Assembly: GCF_002280785.1 (NCBI RefSeq)
Contig: NZ_NCEQ01000001.1
Coordinates: forward strand, 62,001 to 126,000
Length of the DNA stretch: 64,000 nt
Source: Brevundimonas subvibrioides
Lineage (GTDB): Bacteria; Pseudomonadota; Alphaproteobacteria; Caulobacterales; Caulobacteraceae
Direction of reading: 5' to 3'
Below the pieces are notes generated by a model, which had not been told where the DNA came from, did no database searches, and saw only the letters and a list, made by a program, of their open reading frames with translations. A program made the position numbers and the translations under genes. Shown one piece after another: positions 35,647 to 43,937 of this stretch. Position 1 is the stretch's first letter, and each line of letters begins with the position of its first letter.

Positions 35647-36309
35647 ATGTTCAAGCGTCTCTTCGGCGGACAACCCGCTTCAGAACCCGCCAATCGGCTG
35701 GCGGTCGTGCGCAACATCACCCTGGGGCGGACGGTGTCGCTGGACCCGCTGGCCTGGCGCCGGCTGCAGCCCGAGACCGTCTTCAACCTGGACACCGACG
35801 CGCTGGAGATCACGGCGCAGGGCACGATCGCCCTGGACAGCGGCCAGCATGTGCACCGCTTCTACACCGACGACCATGTGATGCTGCAGGCCATGAGCGA
35901 CGACGCCACCGGCGCAGAGGCCTATGATTTCTCCCTGTTCATTCCCTGGACGAGCGCCTATCCGCCCGGTCCGCGGGAGCGCCGAATCTGGACCGACCGG
36001 CTGAGCGAGCCCGTGTTCGACGGGACGGCGGAGGAACTGCCGTCCTACCCCCGTTACTGGTTCGCCGAGAGCGACGCGCGCCAGCCGCCGGTGACGCTGT
36101 GGGAATCGATCTGGGACGACCGCACGGCGACCGTTCCCCATGGCCGGATCTTCCAGACCTGCATGCTGTATGCGCGGGACCTGTCGGGCGGACGCGAACT
36201 GATGCTGGCGCTGGAAATGGAGCCCGAGAAGGCGCCAGGGAAATCCGCCGACATCAGCCACGAGATCATGGTCGGCATCCCCCTGGAAGTCGGCGAGTTC
36301 ACGGCGTGA
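35647..36309 (+). CDS. DUF2491 protein (YjfK-like)
   Basis: 220 residues, soluble, starting MFKRLFGG. The stretch LALGRTVSLDPLAWRRL-like (here ITLGRTVSLDPLAW) followed by acidic beta-rich sequence (HRFYTDDHVMLQAMSDD, LFIPWTSAYPPGPRERRIWTDRL) fits DUF2491, the YjfK family. Function unknown; it always occurs with the PspA paralogue YjfJ and the DUF350 protein. It is the first gene of the + strand arm of the module, followed after 30 bp by DUF350. A TTGACC sequence at 35580-35585 may be its -35 box. Confidence 0.75.
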   Translation: MFKRLFGGQPASEPANRLAVVRNITLGRTVSLDPLAWRRLQPETVFNLDTDALEITAQGTIALDSGQHVHRFYTDDHVMLQAMSDDATGAEAYDFSLFIPWTSAYPPGPRERRIWTDRLSEPVFDGTAEELPSYPRYWFAESDARQPPVTLWESIWDDRTATVPHGRIFQTCMLYARDLSGGRELMLALEMEPEKAPGKSADISHEIMVGIPLEVGEFTA

Positions 36310-36339
36310 GCCGTCCCACGACAATGGAGCACTGAGACG

Positions 36340-36750
36340 ATGGACTGGTTTGCATTCCAGACGGGGGCCACGGCCTTCGTCATCGCCTTCGCCGCGGCGG
36401 GGGTCTTCACCGTGGCGTTCAAGCTGATCTACCAGTGGATCACGCCCTATCATGAGCGGACACTGATCCGGGACGGCAATCCGGCGGCGGCCATTGCCCT
36501 GGGCGGCGCCCTGATCGGCTATGTCCTGCCGCTGGCCTCGGCCCTGTCGCATACGGTCAGCCTGATGGAGTTCGCGGCCTGGGCGACGCTCGCAGGCGTC
36601 ATCCAGATCCTGGCCTTCGTGGTCGTCAGCAAACTGGCGTTCAAGAACCTCGCGACCCGCATCGAGGCGGGCGAGATCGCCGCCGCCATCTATCTGGCCT
36701 CCATTTCCATCTGCGTCGGCTTGCTGAACGCCGCCTGCATGACGACCTGA
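36340..36750 (+). CDS. DUF350 membrane protein (YjfL-like)
   Basis: 136 residues with four hydrophobic helices (FVIAFAAAGVFTVAFKLIY; AAAIALGGALIGYVLPLASAL; FAAWATLAGVIQILAFVVVS; IAAAIYLASISICVGLLNAA). The charged loop HERTLIRDGNPAAA between the first two, with its conserved N-x-A-A-A, marks DUF350/YjfL, proposed to form an internal dimer of two-helix repeats. It lies between DUF2491 and DUF1190 with short gaps, the same order as yjfKLM. Likely an inner-membrane component of the PspA-linked stress module. Confidence 0.85.
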   Translation: MDWFAFQTGATAFVIAFAAAGVFTVAFKLIYQWITPYHERTLIRDGNPAAAIALGGALIGYVLPLASALSHTVSLMEFAAWATLAGVIQILAFVVVSKLAFKNLATRIEAGEIAAAIYLASISICVGLLNAACMTT

Positions 36751-36757
36751 GGGAAAC

Positions 36758-37363
36758 ATGAGCGACCTTCCCGAGACCACCACAATGCGCCGCCTGAAGC
36801 GGTCGCGCACACTGCAGGTCACCAGTCTGATGGCGACGGCCTCCTTCTCGCTCGCCGCCTGCGGCGCGCCGCAGGTCGCCGTGCCGGAGCCCGTGCCGGC
36901 CCTGGCCTATACGTCCCTGGACGAGTGCAAGGCCGCCAATGACATCACCGACACGGAATGTGACGCCGCCGACGCCAACGCCCGCACCCAGGCCGAAACG
37001 ACCGCGCCGCGCTATGCCACCCAGTCGGAATGCGAGGGCCAGTGGGGTCCGGACCAGTGCCGTCCGAACAGCTCCGGCGGCTCGTTCTTCACCCCCCTGC
37101 TGACCGGGTTCGTCATCGGCCAGATGCTGAACGGCGGCGGCTATCGCGGCGGCGGCGGCCTGTATCGCGACCGCAACGGCAATTTCCAGAACGGCTATGG
37201 CGGCGGATATCTGAGCCGCGACTATCGCACGGGGCGCCAGGTCGCCAACGGCCGCGACTACGGGACCGACGTCGCGCGTCAGGCGCCGAGCCGCGTGCAG
37301 AGCCGCACGACCGTCGTCTCGCGCGGCGGCTTCGGCGGCGGCGGACGGGGTTACGGGGGGTAG
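36758..37363 (+). CDS. DUF1190 lipoprotein-like protein (YjfM-like)
   Basis: 201 residues. After a charged N-terminus (MRRLKRSRTLQ) comes a signal with lipobox-like SLAAC (Cys35). The DUF1190 part follows: YTSLDECKAANDITDTECDAADANARTQ, then ATQSECEGQWGPDQCR, with four Cys likely forming disulfides in the periplasm. The C-terminal half is Gly-rich (GGYRGGGGLYRDRNGNFQNGYGGGY) and ends GGGGRGYGG. Homologues (YgiB, YjfM) accompany GSP-synthetase-like YgiC/YjfC. It is 7 bp from DUF350 and last in this arm; a 179-bp repeat element follows. Confidence 0.82.
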   Translation: MSDLPETTTMRRLKRSRTLQVTSLMATASFSLAACGAPQVAVPEPVPALAYTSLDECKAANDITDTECDAADANARTQAETTAPRYATQSECEGQWGPDQCRPNSSGGSFFTPLLTGFVIGQMLNGGGYRGGGGLYRDRNGNFQNGYGGGYLSRDYRTGRQVANGRDYGTDVARQAPSRVQSRTTVVSRGGFGGGGRGYGG

Positions 37364-37365
37364 GC

Positions 37366-37544
37366 CCCTCTCCCCTTGCGGGAGAGGGCTTGAGCGCCCG
37401 AGAGCGAAGCGAACGGCCTCGCGCGAAAGGGGGAGGGGTCGAGATGCCTCTCCGGTCAGCGCCCCGCGTCACCCCTCACCCGACCGCGCCAGAACGACGG
37501 CTTCGCCGCCGTGCGCGATCTCCCTCTCCCGCAAGGGGAGAGGG
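37366..37544. mobile_element. 179-bp MITE-like element with perfect 23-bp inverted ends
   Basis: The left end (37366-37388, beginning ccctctccccttgcggg) is an exact inverted copy of the right end (37522-37544). Each end is itself a short palindrome. The 133 bp between encodes nothing. It begins 2 bp after the DUF1190 stop codon and ends 7 bp before the MFS transporter stop codon, so it fills the whole convergent gap and may terminate both transcripts. No target-site duplication or transposase is visible. Confidence 0.65.
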
Positions 37545-37551
37545 TCTTGTT

Positions 37552-38850
37552 CTAGTGCCCGCCGCTCACCGTTGCCGCGACCTCGCCCCGCACCTTGGTC
37601 CGGGCCGCTGCGATGGCGAACACCGTCAGCGCCACATAGCCCAGCAGCGGCACCCAGAAGGCCGGGTTCAGCACCCCGCCCGCGCCGTCCGCGATCCGCC
37701 CCGCCAGGAGCGGCAGGACGGCGCCGCCGATGATGCCGAAGACCAGCAAGCCTGAGGTCGCCGAGGTCGGGGCTGAGGACCGCTCCAGCGTCAGGGTGAA
37801 GATGGTCGGGAACATGATCGAGTTGAACAGCCCGATCGACAGGGCTGCATAGGCGGCGGTGGTCCCGCCGGTCTGGATGACGACGAAGCACAGGATGCCT
37901 GCGGCCACGGTGCACATCGCCAGCAACCAGCCGGCGGGAATGAAGCGCAGCAGGAGCGTGCCGACAAAACGGCCGACCATGGCGCCGCCCCAGTACAGGG
38001 CGACAAGCTTGCCGGCCTCCTCCAGCGGACGGTTGAGGATGCTCTCCGAGGCCAGGAAGTTGGTCATCAGCGAACCGATGGCCACTTCGGACCCGACGTA
38101 GATGAAGATGGCCACGGCGCCGAAGATCGCCCAGGGCGAGCGGAAGGCGATCAGGAAGTTGGACCCGGCCGCGTCGGTCACCGGAGCGGCCGCATTGATC
38201 TGTTTCCGCGCCGAGAAGATGAAGGCGGCGACCAGGGCGAAGAAGCCGCCCAGCGCCAGGAAGGCCAGGTCGATGGCGCGCATGGACTCGCCGCGGGTGG
38301 CGACGGTGACCACCGCGCCGGCCGCGAACACGCCGCCGGTCAGGAGGAGGTGCGACCCCAGCCACGGCCCGATCGTCGTGCCGAGCGAGTTGAAGGCCTG
38401 CGACAGCGTCAGCCGCAGATGCGAGCTCTTCTTCGCCCCCAGCTCGGCGACCAGTGGATTGGCGGCGACCTGCAGCAGGGTGACGCCCGAGGCGATGACG
38501 AACAGGGCGATCAGGATGCCGGGATACCAGTCGACCATGGTCGAGAGCGGCACGATCAGACAGCCCGCCACCATCGTCGCCAGAGCCGCCAGGATGGCCC
38601 GACTGTAGCCGAGGCGAGCGAGGACCGCGGCCGCCGGCAGGGAGGCGACCCCATAGGCGATGAACCAGGCGAAGGTGGTCAGGAAGGCCTCGGTGAAGCT
38701 GAGATCGAACACCCGCCGCACAGCCGCGATCAGCGGATCGATCAATGAGGTCGCGAACCCCCAGGCGAAGAACAGCGTCGTGACATAGGCGAAGGCGAGG
38801 CCTGTGCCCCGTCCGGGGGTGGGTGCGGGGGTCGTTGTCGTCTCGGTCAT
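37552..38850 (-). CDS. Sugar transporter, FucP/GluP-type MFS
   Basis: 432 residues with about 12 transmembrane helices. The motifs FFAWGFATSLIDPLIAAVRRVFDLSFTEAFL (first helices) and QVAANPLVAELGAKKSSHLRLTLSQAFNSLGTTIGPWLG (helix 4-5) are the signature of the fucose/glucose/galactose:proton symporter subgroup. It would import a monosaccharide, plausibly glucose released by the neighbouring alpha-glucan enzymes. A terminator-like hairpin separates it from the TonB receptor gene upstream on the same strand, so it may have its own promoter in the 38851-39060 gap. Confidence 0.82.
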   Translation of the reverse strand: MTETTTTPAPTPGRGTGLAFAYVTTLFFAWGFATSLIDPLIAAVRRVFDLSFTEAFLTTFAWFIAYGVASLPAAAVLARLGYSRAILAALATMVAGCLIVPLSTMVDWYPGILIALFVIASGVTLLQVAANPLVAELGAKKSSHLRLTLSQAFNSLGTTIGPWLGSHLLLTGGVFAAGAVVTVATRGESMRAIDLAFLALGGFFALVAAFIFSARKQINAAAPVTDAAGSNFLIAFRSPWAIFGAVAIFIYVGSEVAIGSLMTNFLASESILNRPLEEAGKLVALYWGGAMVGRFVGTLLLRFIPAGWLLAMCTVAAGILCFVVIQTGGTTAAYAALSIGLFNSIMFPTIFTLTLERSSAPTSATSGLLVFGIIGGAVLPLLAGRIADGAGGVLNPAFWVPLLGYVALTVFAIAAARTKVRGEVAATVSGGH

Positions 38851-38950
38851 CCTGGCCTCGTTTCCTGTCGGACGTTGGTCGCCCGGAACCGCTTACGTCC
38901 CATGGGTCACGCGGATCGCCCGCGCCGTCCAGTGCGATCTTCCGCCCGTA

Positions 38951-38986
38951 ACGAAAAGTGGCCGTGCAGGCGGACCCGCACGGCCA
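38951..38986 (-). terminator. Terminator after the alpha-glucan TonB receptor
   Basis: On the minus strand TGGCCGTGC pairs with GCACGGCCA across a 10-base loop (38959-38986) and is followed by CTTTTCGTT. It lies about 75 bp past the receptor stop codon. Confidence 0.65.
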
Positions 38987-39060
38987 GTTTCACGCCTCAG
39001 GAGGCGGCGGCCGCTCCCCCGCCCCTCGGGGCAAAGAGAAGGAGGCGACCAAACATCGGA

Positions 39061-41844
39061 TCAGTATTTGTAGTTCACACCGATCAGGAAGGTCCGGCCG
39101 TAGGTCTGATAGTCGATGACCTGCCGCTCGTCGCCGTTCTGGAAGGTCTGGAACGGCTCGTCGGTCAGGTTATTGACCTGGAACAGCACCGAGGCGCCCT
39201 CGAGCACGCCCGACTGGAACTCGTAGCCGACCTGGGCGTCGACGACGTTCTCGGCGGCGACGCTGCGCAGGGTACGGCCGTTGCCGAAGCCGGCGACCTC
39301 TCCGAGGAAGTCGGAGCGGTAGCGGTTCGAGACCCGCGCCTGGAAGCCGTTGGCCTCGTAGTAGACTGTCAGGTTGGCGACGGTTTCCGACAGGCCTGGC
39401 AAGGCCGTCGCGGCCTGGCCGTCCGGCTTGATCTCCGAGGATGTCTGCGAGACCGAGGCCTGCATGCCGAAGCCTTCCAGCGCCGGGTGGACGATGTCGA
39501 ACGGCATCGACAGGGCGAACTCGACGCCCGAGATATAGCCGCCCTCGCCGTTGTCCGGGGCCGAGACCACGCCCTGGTTGATCACCGGAACGACGGAGCC
39601 CGATGGGTAGCCGCTGAAGTCGAAGATCTGGTTCCGCGTAAAGACGAAGGTCTCCAGGTCCTTGTAGAAGCCGGCGATCGAGACATAGCCCTGACGGTCG
39701 GCGAAGTATTTCTCGAACGAGATGTCATAGACGTTGGCGATGGTCGGCATCAGGTCCGGATTGCCGCCCGAGCCGCTCCAGGGCGAGTTGAGGTCCGGAC
39801 GCGCCGCCGGCGTGTTGTTCGTCACGTTGAAGTTGAAGTTCCGAGACGCGCGCATATCGTCCATCCGCGTCCGGGCCAGGGTGCGGGCCGCGGCGAAGCG
39901 CAGGAACATGTCATCCTGAACTTGCAGGATGAAGTTGGTGGAGGGCAGGAACTCTTCGTACTCCCGACCGCCGGACACGGCCCTCGAGACGGTCGATGCG
40001 CCGCTGCCCGAGGCAGCGAAGCCGTTCGAGCTCTGATCCGTGCCAATATACTGCAGGCCGATGTTGCCCGTCAGAGGCACGGAGCCCAGCATGTGATCGA
40101 TGTTCAACTGGACGTAGGCCGTGTTGACCTTCTCGGTCACTTCCCAGTTGCCCGAACGCACATCGGCGTTGGGGTTGCGGACCCGGTTGTAGAAGCCGGA
40201 GTTCACCAGGCCCAGCGCGTCATAGCTGAGGACGCCGCCCAGGCCGAGATAGGTCAGCTGGGTCGCCGGCAACAGGAAGGCGGTCGGCACGACTGGAGAA
40301 GCGCCGCCCGGGACGCCCAGGAAGAACTGGTCATTGACGAAGGTCTTCTCGCGCTCGGAGATGTTGACGCCGAACTTGATCGAGGAGAACGGACCTTCGC
40401 CATTGAACTGGTGGCGAGCTTCGAGGCGCACAGCCTTGAGCTCGTCGTCGATGCTCGGGTTGTTCAGGTAGCCGTCCTGGCCGCCCGGAATGATGTCGCC
40501 GCCCCAGCCTTGCGGGCTCGTCAGACGGATCAGGTTCGGATCGGCATAGTTCAGGTTGCGGGTGAAGACAGGGACGTTGTTCTCATCCAGGCGGAAACCG
40601 AGCGTGTCCAGCGCGCCGGCGACGTCGCGACCGGTGCCGGCATAGGTTTCCAGCACGACGTCCTCGCGCTCGACCTTCGAGTAGCTCAGGTCGGCCATGA
40701 ACGACCAGTCGTCGGTCGCGTCGAAGACCGTGTTCCAGCCCAGCGAGGTGATGTTGCTGTCGCGGGTGTTGACGTCGTTGCGGATGACGCCCTTCACATT
40801 GTTGAAGGTTGCTGCGGTGACGAAGCCGTTGGCGACGGTGGCTCCGGTCTGCAGCGCCGGGCCGGGACGGCAGGTCGGGGTCTGGACCTGGGGCGTGCCG
40901 CAGGATCCTGACGATCCTCCCCAAGCCAGCGGGAATTCGATGCCGCGCAGGATCTGGGTGTTCTGGAACTCGGAATAGAAGCCGTCGATGGTCGAATGGA
41001 AGCGATCGTTCGGACGGAACTCCAGCGTGCCCATGAAGCCGTCGCGTTCCAGCTCCGACGACATGACATAGGGCTTCACGCCGCCGATGACGAAGGCGCC
41101 AGTGCCGGTCGTCGGATAGCCCCAGGCGTTATAGCGCTCGGACTGATAGGGGCTGGTAATGTGGGCGTAGCCCAGGGCGACGCCGATCGTGTCGTCCGCG
41201 AACTGGTCGATGTATGACACGCTGTAGCGGACGCCGCTGTCCTCGGTGCCCGAGTTGAGCGCGCCGATGTCGTTCTGCTCGTAGCGGACGTTGGCGGCGA
41301 TGGCGCGACGGCCGTAGGCCAGCGGGCGGATCGTCTGCAGATCGACCGTGCCGGCTAGGCCCTGACCGATCAGCTGGGCGTCCGGGGTCTTGTAGATGGT
41401 GACGCCGCTGAGCAGTTCCGACGGATACTGGTCGAATTCGACGCCGCGATTGTCGCCGGTGGTGACCTGCTCGCGCCCGTTCAGCAGGGCGGTGGTGAAG
41501 TCGGGACCGAGGCCCCGGATCGAGATCAGCTGACCCCGGCCGTCCAGGCGCTGGACCGTCAGGCCCGGCAGGCGCGCCAGGGATTCGGCGATGGAGACGT
41601 CCGGCAGCTTGCCGATGTCCTCGGCCGTAATGACCTCGACGATGGAGGTGTTGCGGGCCTTGGCGGCGATCGAGCTGGCGATCGAGCCGCGGATGCCGGT
41701 GACGATGACTTCTTCCACCTGGGTGGCGTCATCATCCTGTGGAGTGGTCTGGGCCTGCGCGCCGCCGGTGATGACCAGCATTGCCAGGACGCTCGCCGCG
41801 CCTCCGGCCATCAGATGCGCACGCGTATTGAAGCGGTTCCTCAT
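39061..41844 (-). CDS. TonB-dependent receptor of the alpha-glucan locus
   Basis: 927 residues; signal peptide (MRNRFNTRAHLMAGG...GGAQAQ), then EEVIVTGIRGSIASSIAAKARNTSIVEVITAEDIGKLPDVSIAESLARLPGLTVQR, the plug domain of Caulobacter-type carbohydrate TonB receptors, and a barrel ending TYGRTFLIGVNYKY. ATG 41844 has a very strong ribosome-binding site (GGGAGGA, 6 bases before). Its position opposite an amylase gene with a LacI regulator nearby matches the Caulobacter maltodextrin receptor MalA, so maltooligosaccharide uptake across the outer membrane is the likely role. Orthology to MalA is inferred from context. Transcription diverges from the GH13 gene and ends at a hairpin near 38960. Confidence 0.88.
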   Translation of the reverse strand: MRNRFNTRAHLMAGGAASVLAMLVITGGAQAQTTPQDDDATQVEEVIVTGIRGSIASSIAAKARNTSIVEVITAEDIGKLPDVSIAESLARLPGLTVQRLDGRGQLISIRGLGPDFTTALLNGREQVTTGDNRGVEFDQYPSELLSGVTIYKTPDAQLIGQGLAGTVDLQTIRPLAYGRRAIAANVRYEQNDIGALNSGTEDSGVRYSVSYIDQFADDTIGVALGYAHITSPYQSERYNAWGYPTTGTGAFVIGGVKPYVMSSELERDGFMGTLEFRPNDRFHSTIDGFYSEFQNTQILRGIEFPLAWGGSSGSCGTPQVQTPTCRPGPALQTGATVANGFVTAATFNNVKGVIRNDVNTRDSNITSLGWNTVFDATDDWSFMADLSYSKVEREDVVLETYAGTGRDVAGALDTLGFRLDENNVPVFTRNLNYADPNLIRLTSPQGWGGDIIPGGQDGYLNNPSIDDELKAVRLEARHQFNGEGPFSSIKFGVNISEREKTFVNDQFFLGVPGGASPVVPTAFLLPATQLTYLGLGGVLSYDALGLVNSGFYNRVRNPNADVRSGNWEVTEKVNTAYVQLNIDHMLGSVPLTGNIGLQYIGTDQSSNGFAASGSGASTVSRAVSGGREYEEFLPSTNFILQVQDDMFLRFAAARTLARTRMDDMRASRNFNFNVTNNTPAARPDLNSPWSGSGGNPDLMPTIANVYDISFEKYFADRQGYVSIAGFYKDLETFVFTRNQIFDFSGYPSGSVVPVINQGVVSAPDNGEGGYISGVEFALSMPFDIVHPALEGFGMQASVSQTSSEIKPDGQAATALPGLSETVANLTVYYEANGFQARVSNRYRSDFLGEVAGFGNGRTLRSVAAENVVDAQVGYEFQSGVLEGASVLFQVNNLTDEPFQTFQNGDERQVIDYQTYGRTFLIGVNYKY

Positions 41845-41899
41845 CGTCTTCCTCCCTGCGGCCATCTCGCGTTTCTGACGAAGCGATCCCGACCTGTTA

Positions 41900-41937
41900 C
41901 GCAAATCTATGCAAACTCTGCGCAACCTTGCAAGCCT
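41900..41937. promoter_or_regulatory. Candidate LacI-type operator(s) in the TonB receptor promoter
   Basis: tgcgcaaccttgca (41919-41932) matches 11 of 14 positions of the dyad tgcaaaatcttgca in the GH13 promoter. An adjacent gcaaatctatgcaa (41901-41914) is similar. On the minus strand TTGCAA and TAGATT with an 18-bp spacer form a plausible promoter for the receptor, overlapping these sites. Confidence 0.4.
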
Positions 41938-42044
41938 GTAATGCGAGGGTTCGAAACAAGGCGAACCTGAAATCCAGCGATTCCGGCCAATATTGCGGCG
42001 CAACATATGCACAGCCTGAGCGAAGAGGCCTCACCGTTGCTGCA

Positions 42045-42078
42045 TTGACACGGCGAACCGGGCCTGCAAAATCTTGCA
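42045..42078 (+). promoter_or_regulatory. Promoter and candidate operator of the amylase operon
   Basis: A perfect TTGACA lies at 42045-42050. With a 17-18 bp spacer the -10 region (aaaatc/aaatct) falls inside the dyad tgcaaaatcttgca (42065-42078). A LacI-family repressor bound there would block initiation. The GH13 start codon is 54 bp downstream. Confidence 0.5.
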
Positions 42079-42131
42079 AAGAGTTCTGCCGGGCCTTGTA
42101 TCCGGCGACCAGGAAGGGAGGAGATTGAGCG

Positions 42132-43937
42132 ATGACCACATCATCCCGTCGCGTCCCGAGCATCGCTCGGGGCCTGACCCTGGGTCTCATGACGACGCTG
42201 CTGGCCTCCACCGCGCTTGCGCAGACGCCGGATTATCGGGCGCGCCTGCCGCAGGACGAGGTGATCTATTTCCTGATGCCGGACCGGTTCGACAACGGCG
42301 ATGCGTCCAACGACACGGGCGGCATGTCCGGCGGGCGGCTGGACCACGGCTTCGACCCGACGCACGAAGGCTTCTATCACGGCGGCGACCTGGCCGGGGT
42401 CGAGCGTCGGCTGGACTATATCCAGGGCCTCGGCGCGACCGCGATCTGGATGGCTCCGATCTTCAAGAACAAGCCGGTCCAGGGCGAGCCGGGCCGCGAG
42501 TTCGCGGGGTCGCACGGCTACTGGATCACCGACTTCACCCGCGTCGACCCGCATTTCGGCGACGAGGCGGCGATGCGCGCCCTGGTCGAGGCCGCCCATG
42601 CGCGCGGCATGAAGGTCTATCTGGACATCGTCGCCAACCACACGGCCGACGTGATCCGGTATCGCGAGTGCCCGGCCAACGACTGCGCCTATCGCAGCCG
42701 GGCGGACTATCCCTTCACGCGTCGGGGCGGTGTGGACGGGGAGGTGATCAACAACGGCTTCAACGGGCGGAATTTCGACCGGCTGACCGACACCGACTAC
42801 GCCTGGACCCCCTACGTCCCGGCGGGCGAGGAGACGGTGAAGGTCCCGGCCTGGCTCAACGACCCCGCCTATTATCACAACCGGGGCGACACGACCTTCC
42901 GGGGCGAGAGCTCGCTCGACGGCGATTTCGCCGGCCTCGACGACCTGATGACCGAACACCCGCGCGTGGTCGAGGGTATGATCGAGATCTTTGGCGACTG
43001 GATCGACCGCTACCAGATCGACGGCTTCCGCATCGACACGGCCCGGCATGTGAACCCCGAGTTCTGGCAGGCCTTCGTCCCGGCGATGATCGCGCGGGCA
43101 GAGGCCAACGGGATCCCGAACTTCCACATCTTCGGCGAGGTCTACGACGTTGATCCGGCGGTGACGGCGCGGTTCACGCGAGTGGACGGCTACCCGGCGG
43201 TGCTCGACTTCGCCTTTCAGTACACGGTGACCGACATCGTCGCCCGCGACGTGCCGCCCGATCGCCTGGCCAGGGTGTTCGCCTCGGACGCCCTCTACCA
43301 AGGCGGAGAGGTCGGGGCACTGGGCCTGCCGACCTTCCTCGGCAACCACGACATGGGCCGGATCGGCGGCTTCATCCTGACGGCCAAGCCCGACATCTCG
43401 AATGACGAACTGCTCCAGCGCGCGACCCTGGCCCACGCGATGATGATGTTCTCGCGCGGAGCCCCGACCCTCTACTACGGCGACGAACAGGGCTTCTCCG
43501 GCGACGGCGGCTACGGCAGCGCGCGTCAGGACATGTTCGAGACCCAGGTCGCCTCCTATCGCGACGACCGGATCGTCGGCGGAGCCCAGCCGACCTTCTC
43601 GACCGAGGCCCCGCTGTACCGTGCGATCGCCGCGATGGCCCGTTTGCGCCAGGCCGATGTCCGCCTGCGCCGGGGTCTGCAGACCGTGCGTTTCGCCGCC
43701 GAGGCGCCGGGCCTTCTGGCCGTGTCGCGCCGCATCCCGGACACGGCGGGCGAGACCCTGATCGTCTACAACACCTCGACCGCGCCGATCACGGCGAACA
43801 TCGAGGTGGACGCCGCCCCCGCCGACTGGTCCTCTTCGCGGGGTGATTGCCCCACGTCGGCGACCGCCCCCGCCAGCATCCGGGTCACCGTGCCCGCGCT
43901 CGATTATCTGATCTGTAGTTCCGAAGGTGTGCGTTGA
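42132..43937 (+). CDS. Secreted alpha-amylase, GH13
   Basis: 601 residues with a signal peptide (about 1-31, ...LMTTLLASTALAQ), so periplasmic or surface-exposed. GH13 catalytic residues are visible: nucleophile Asp302 in DGFRIDTARH, acid/base Glu336 in HIFGEVYD, and Asp407 in LGNHDMGR. Earlier motifs VYLDIVANHTADV and the start PQDEVIYFLMPDRFDNGD place it among neopullulanase/amylase-type enzymes. It would cut starch or maltodextrins to shorter chains. A strong GGGAGGAG site precedes ATG 42132. The downstream alpha-glucosidase gene overlaps its stop codon by 4 bases. The C-terminal beta domain ends in a Cys pair (DCPTSA...YLICSS). Confidence 0.92.
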   Translation: MTTSSRRVPSIARGLTLGLMTTLLASTALAQTPDYRARLPQDEVIYFLMPDRFDNGDASNDTGGMSGGRLDHGFDPTHEGFYHGGDLAGVERRLDYIQGLGATAIWMAPIFKNKPVQGEPGREFAGSHGYWITDFTRVDPHFGDEAAMRALVEAAHARGMKVYLDIVANHTADVIRYRECPANDCAYRSRADYPFTRRGGVDGEVINNGFNGRNFDRLTDTDYAWTPYVPAGEETVKVPAWLNDPAYYHNRGDTTFRGESSLDGDFAGLDDLMTEHPRVVEGMIEIFGDWIDRYQIDGFRIDTARHVNPEFWQAFVPAMIARAEANGIPNFHIFGEVYDVDPAVTARFTRVDGYPAVLDFAFQYTVTDIVARDVPPDRLARVFASDALYQGGEVGALGLPTFLGNHDMGRIGGFILTAKPDISNDELLQRATLAHAMMMFSRGAPTLYYGDEQGFSGDGGYGSARQDMFETQVASYRDDRIVGGAQPTFSTEAPLYRAIAAMARLRQADVRLRRGLQTVRFAAEAPGLLAVSRRIPDTAGETLIVYNTSTAPITANIEVDAAPADWSSSRGDCPTSATAPASIRVTVPALDYLICSSEGVR

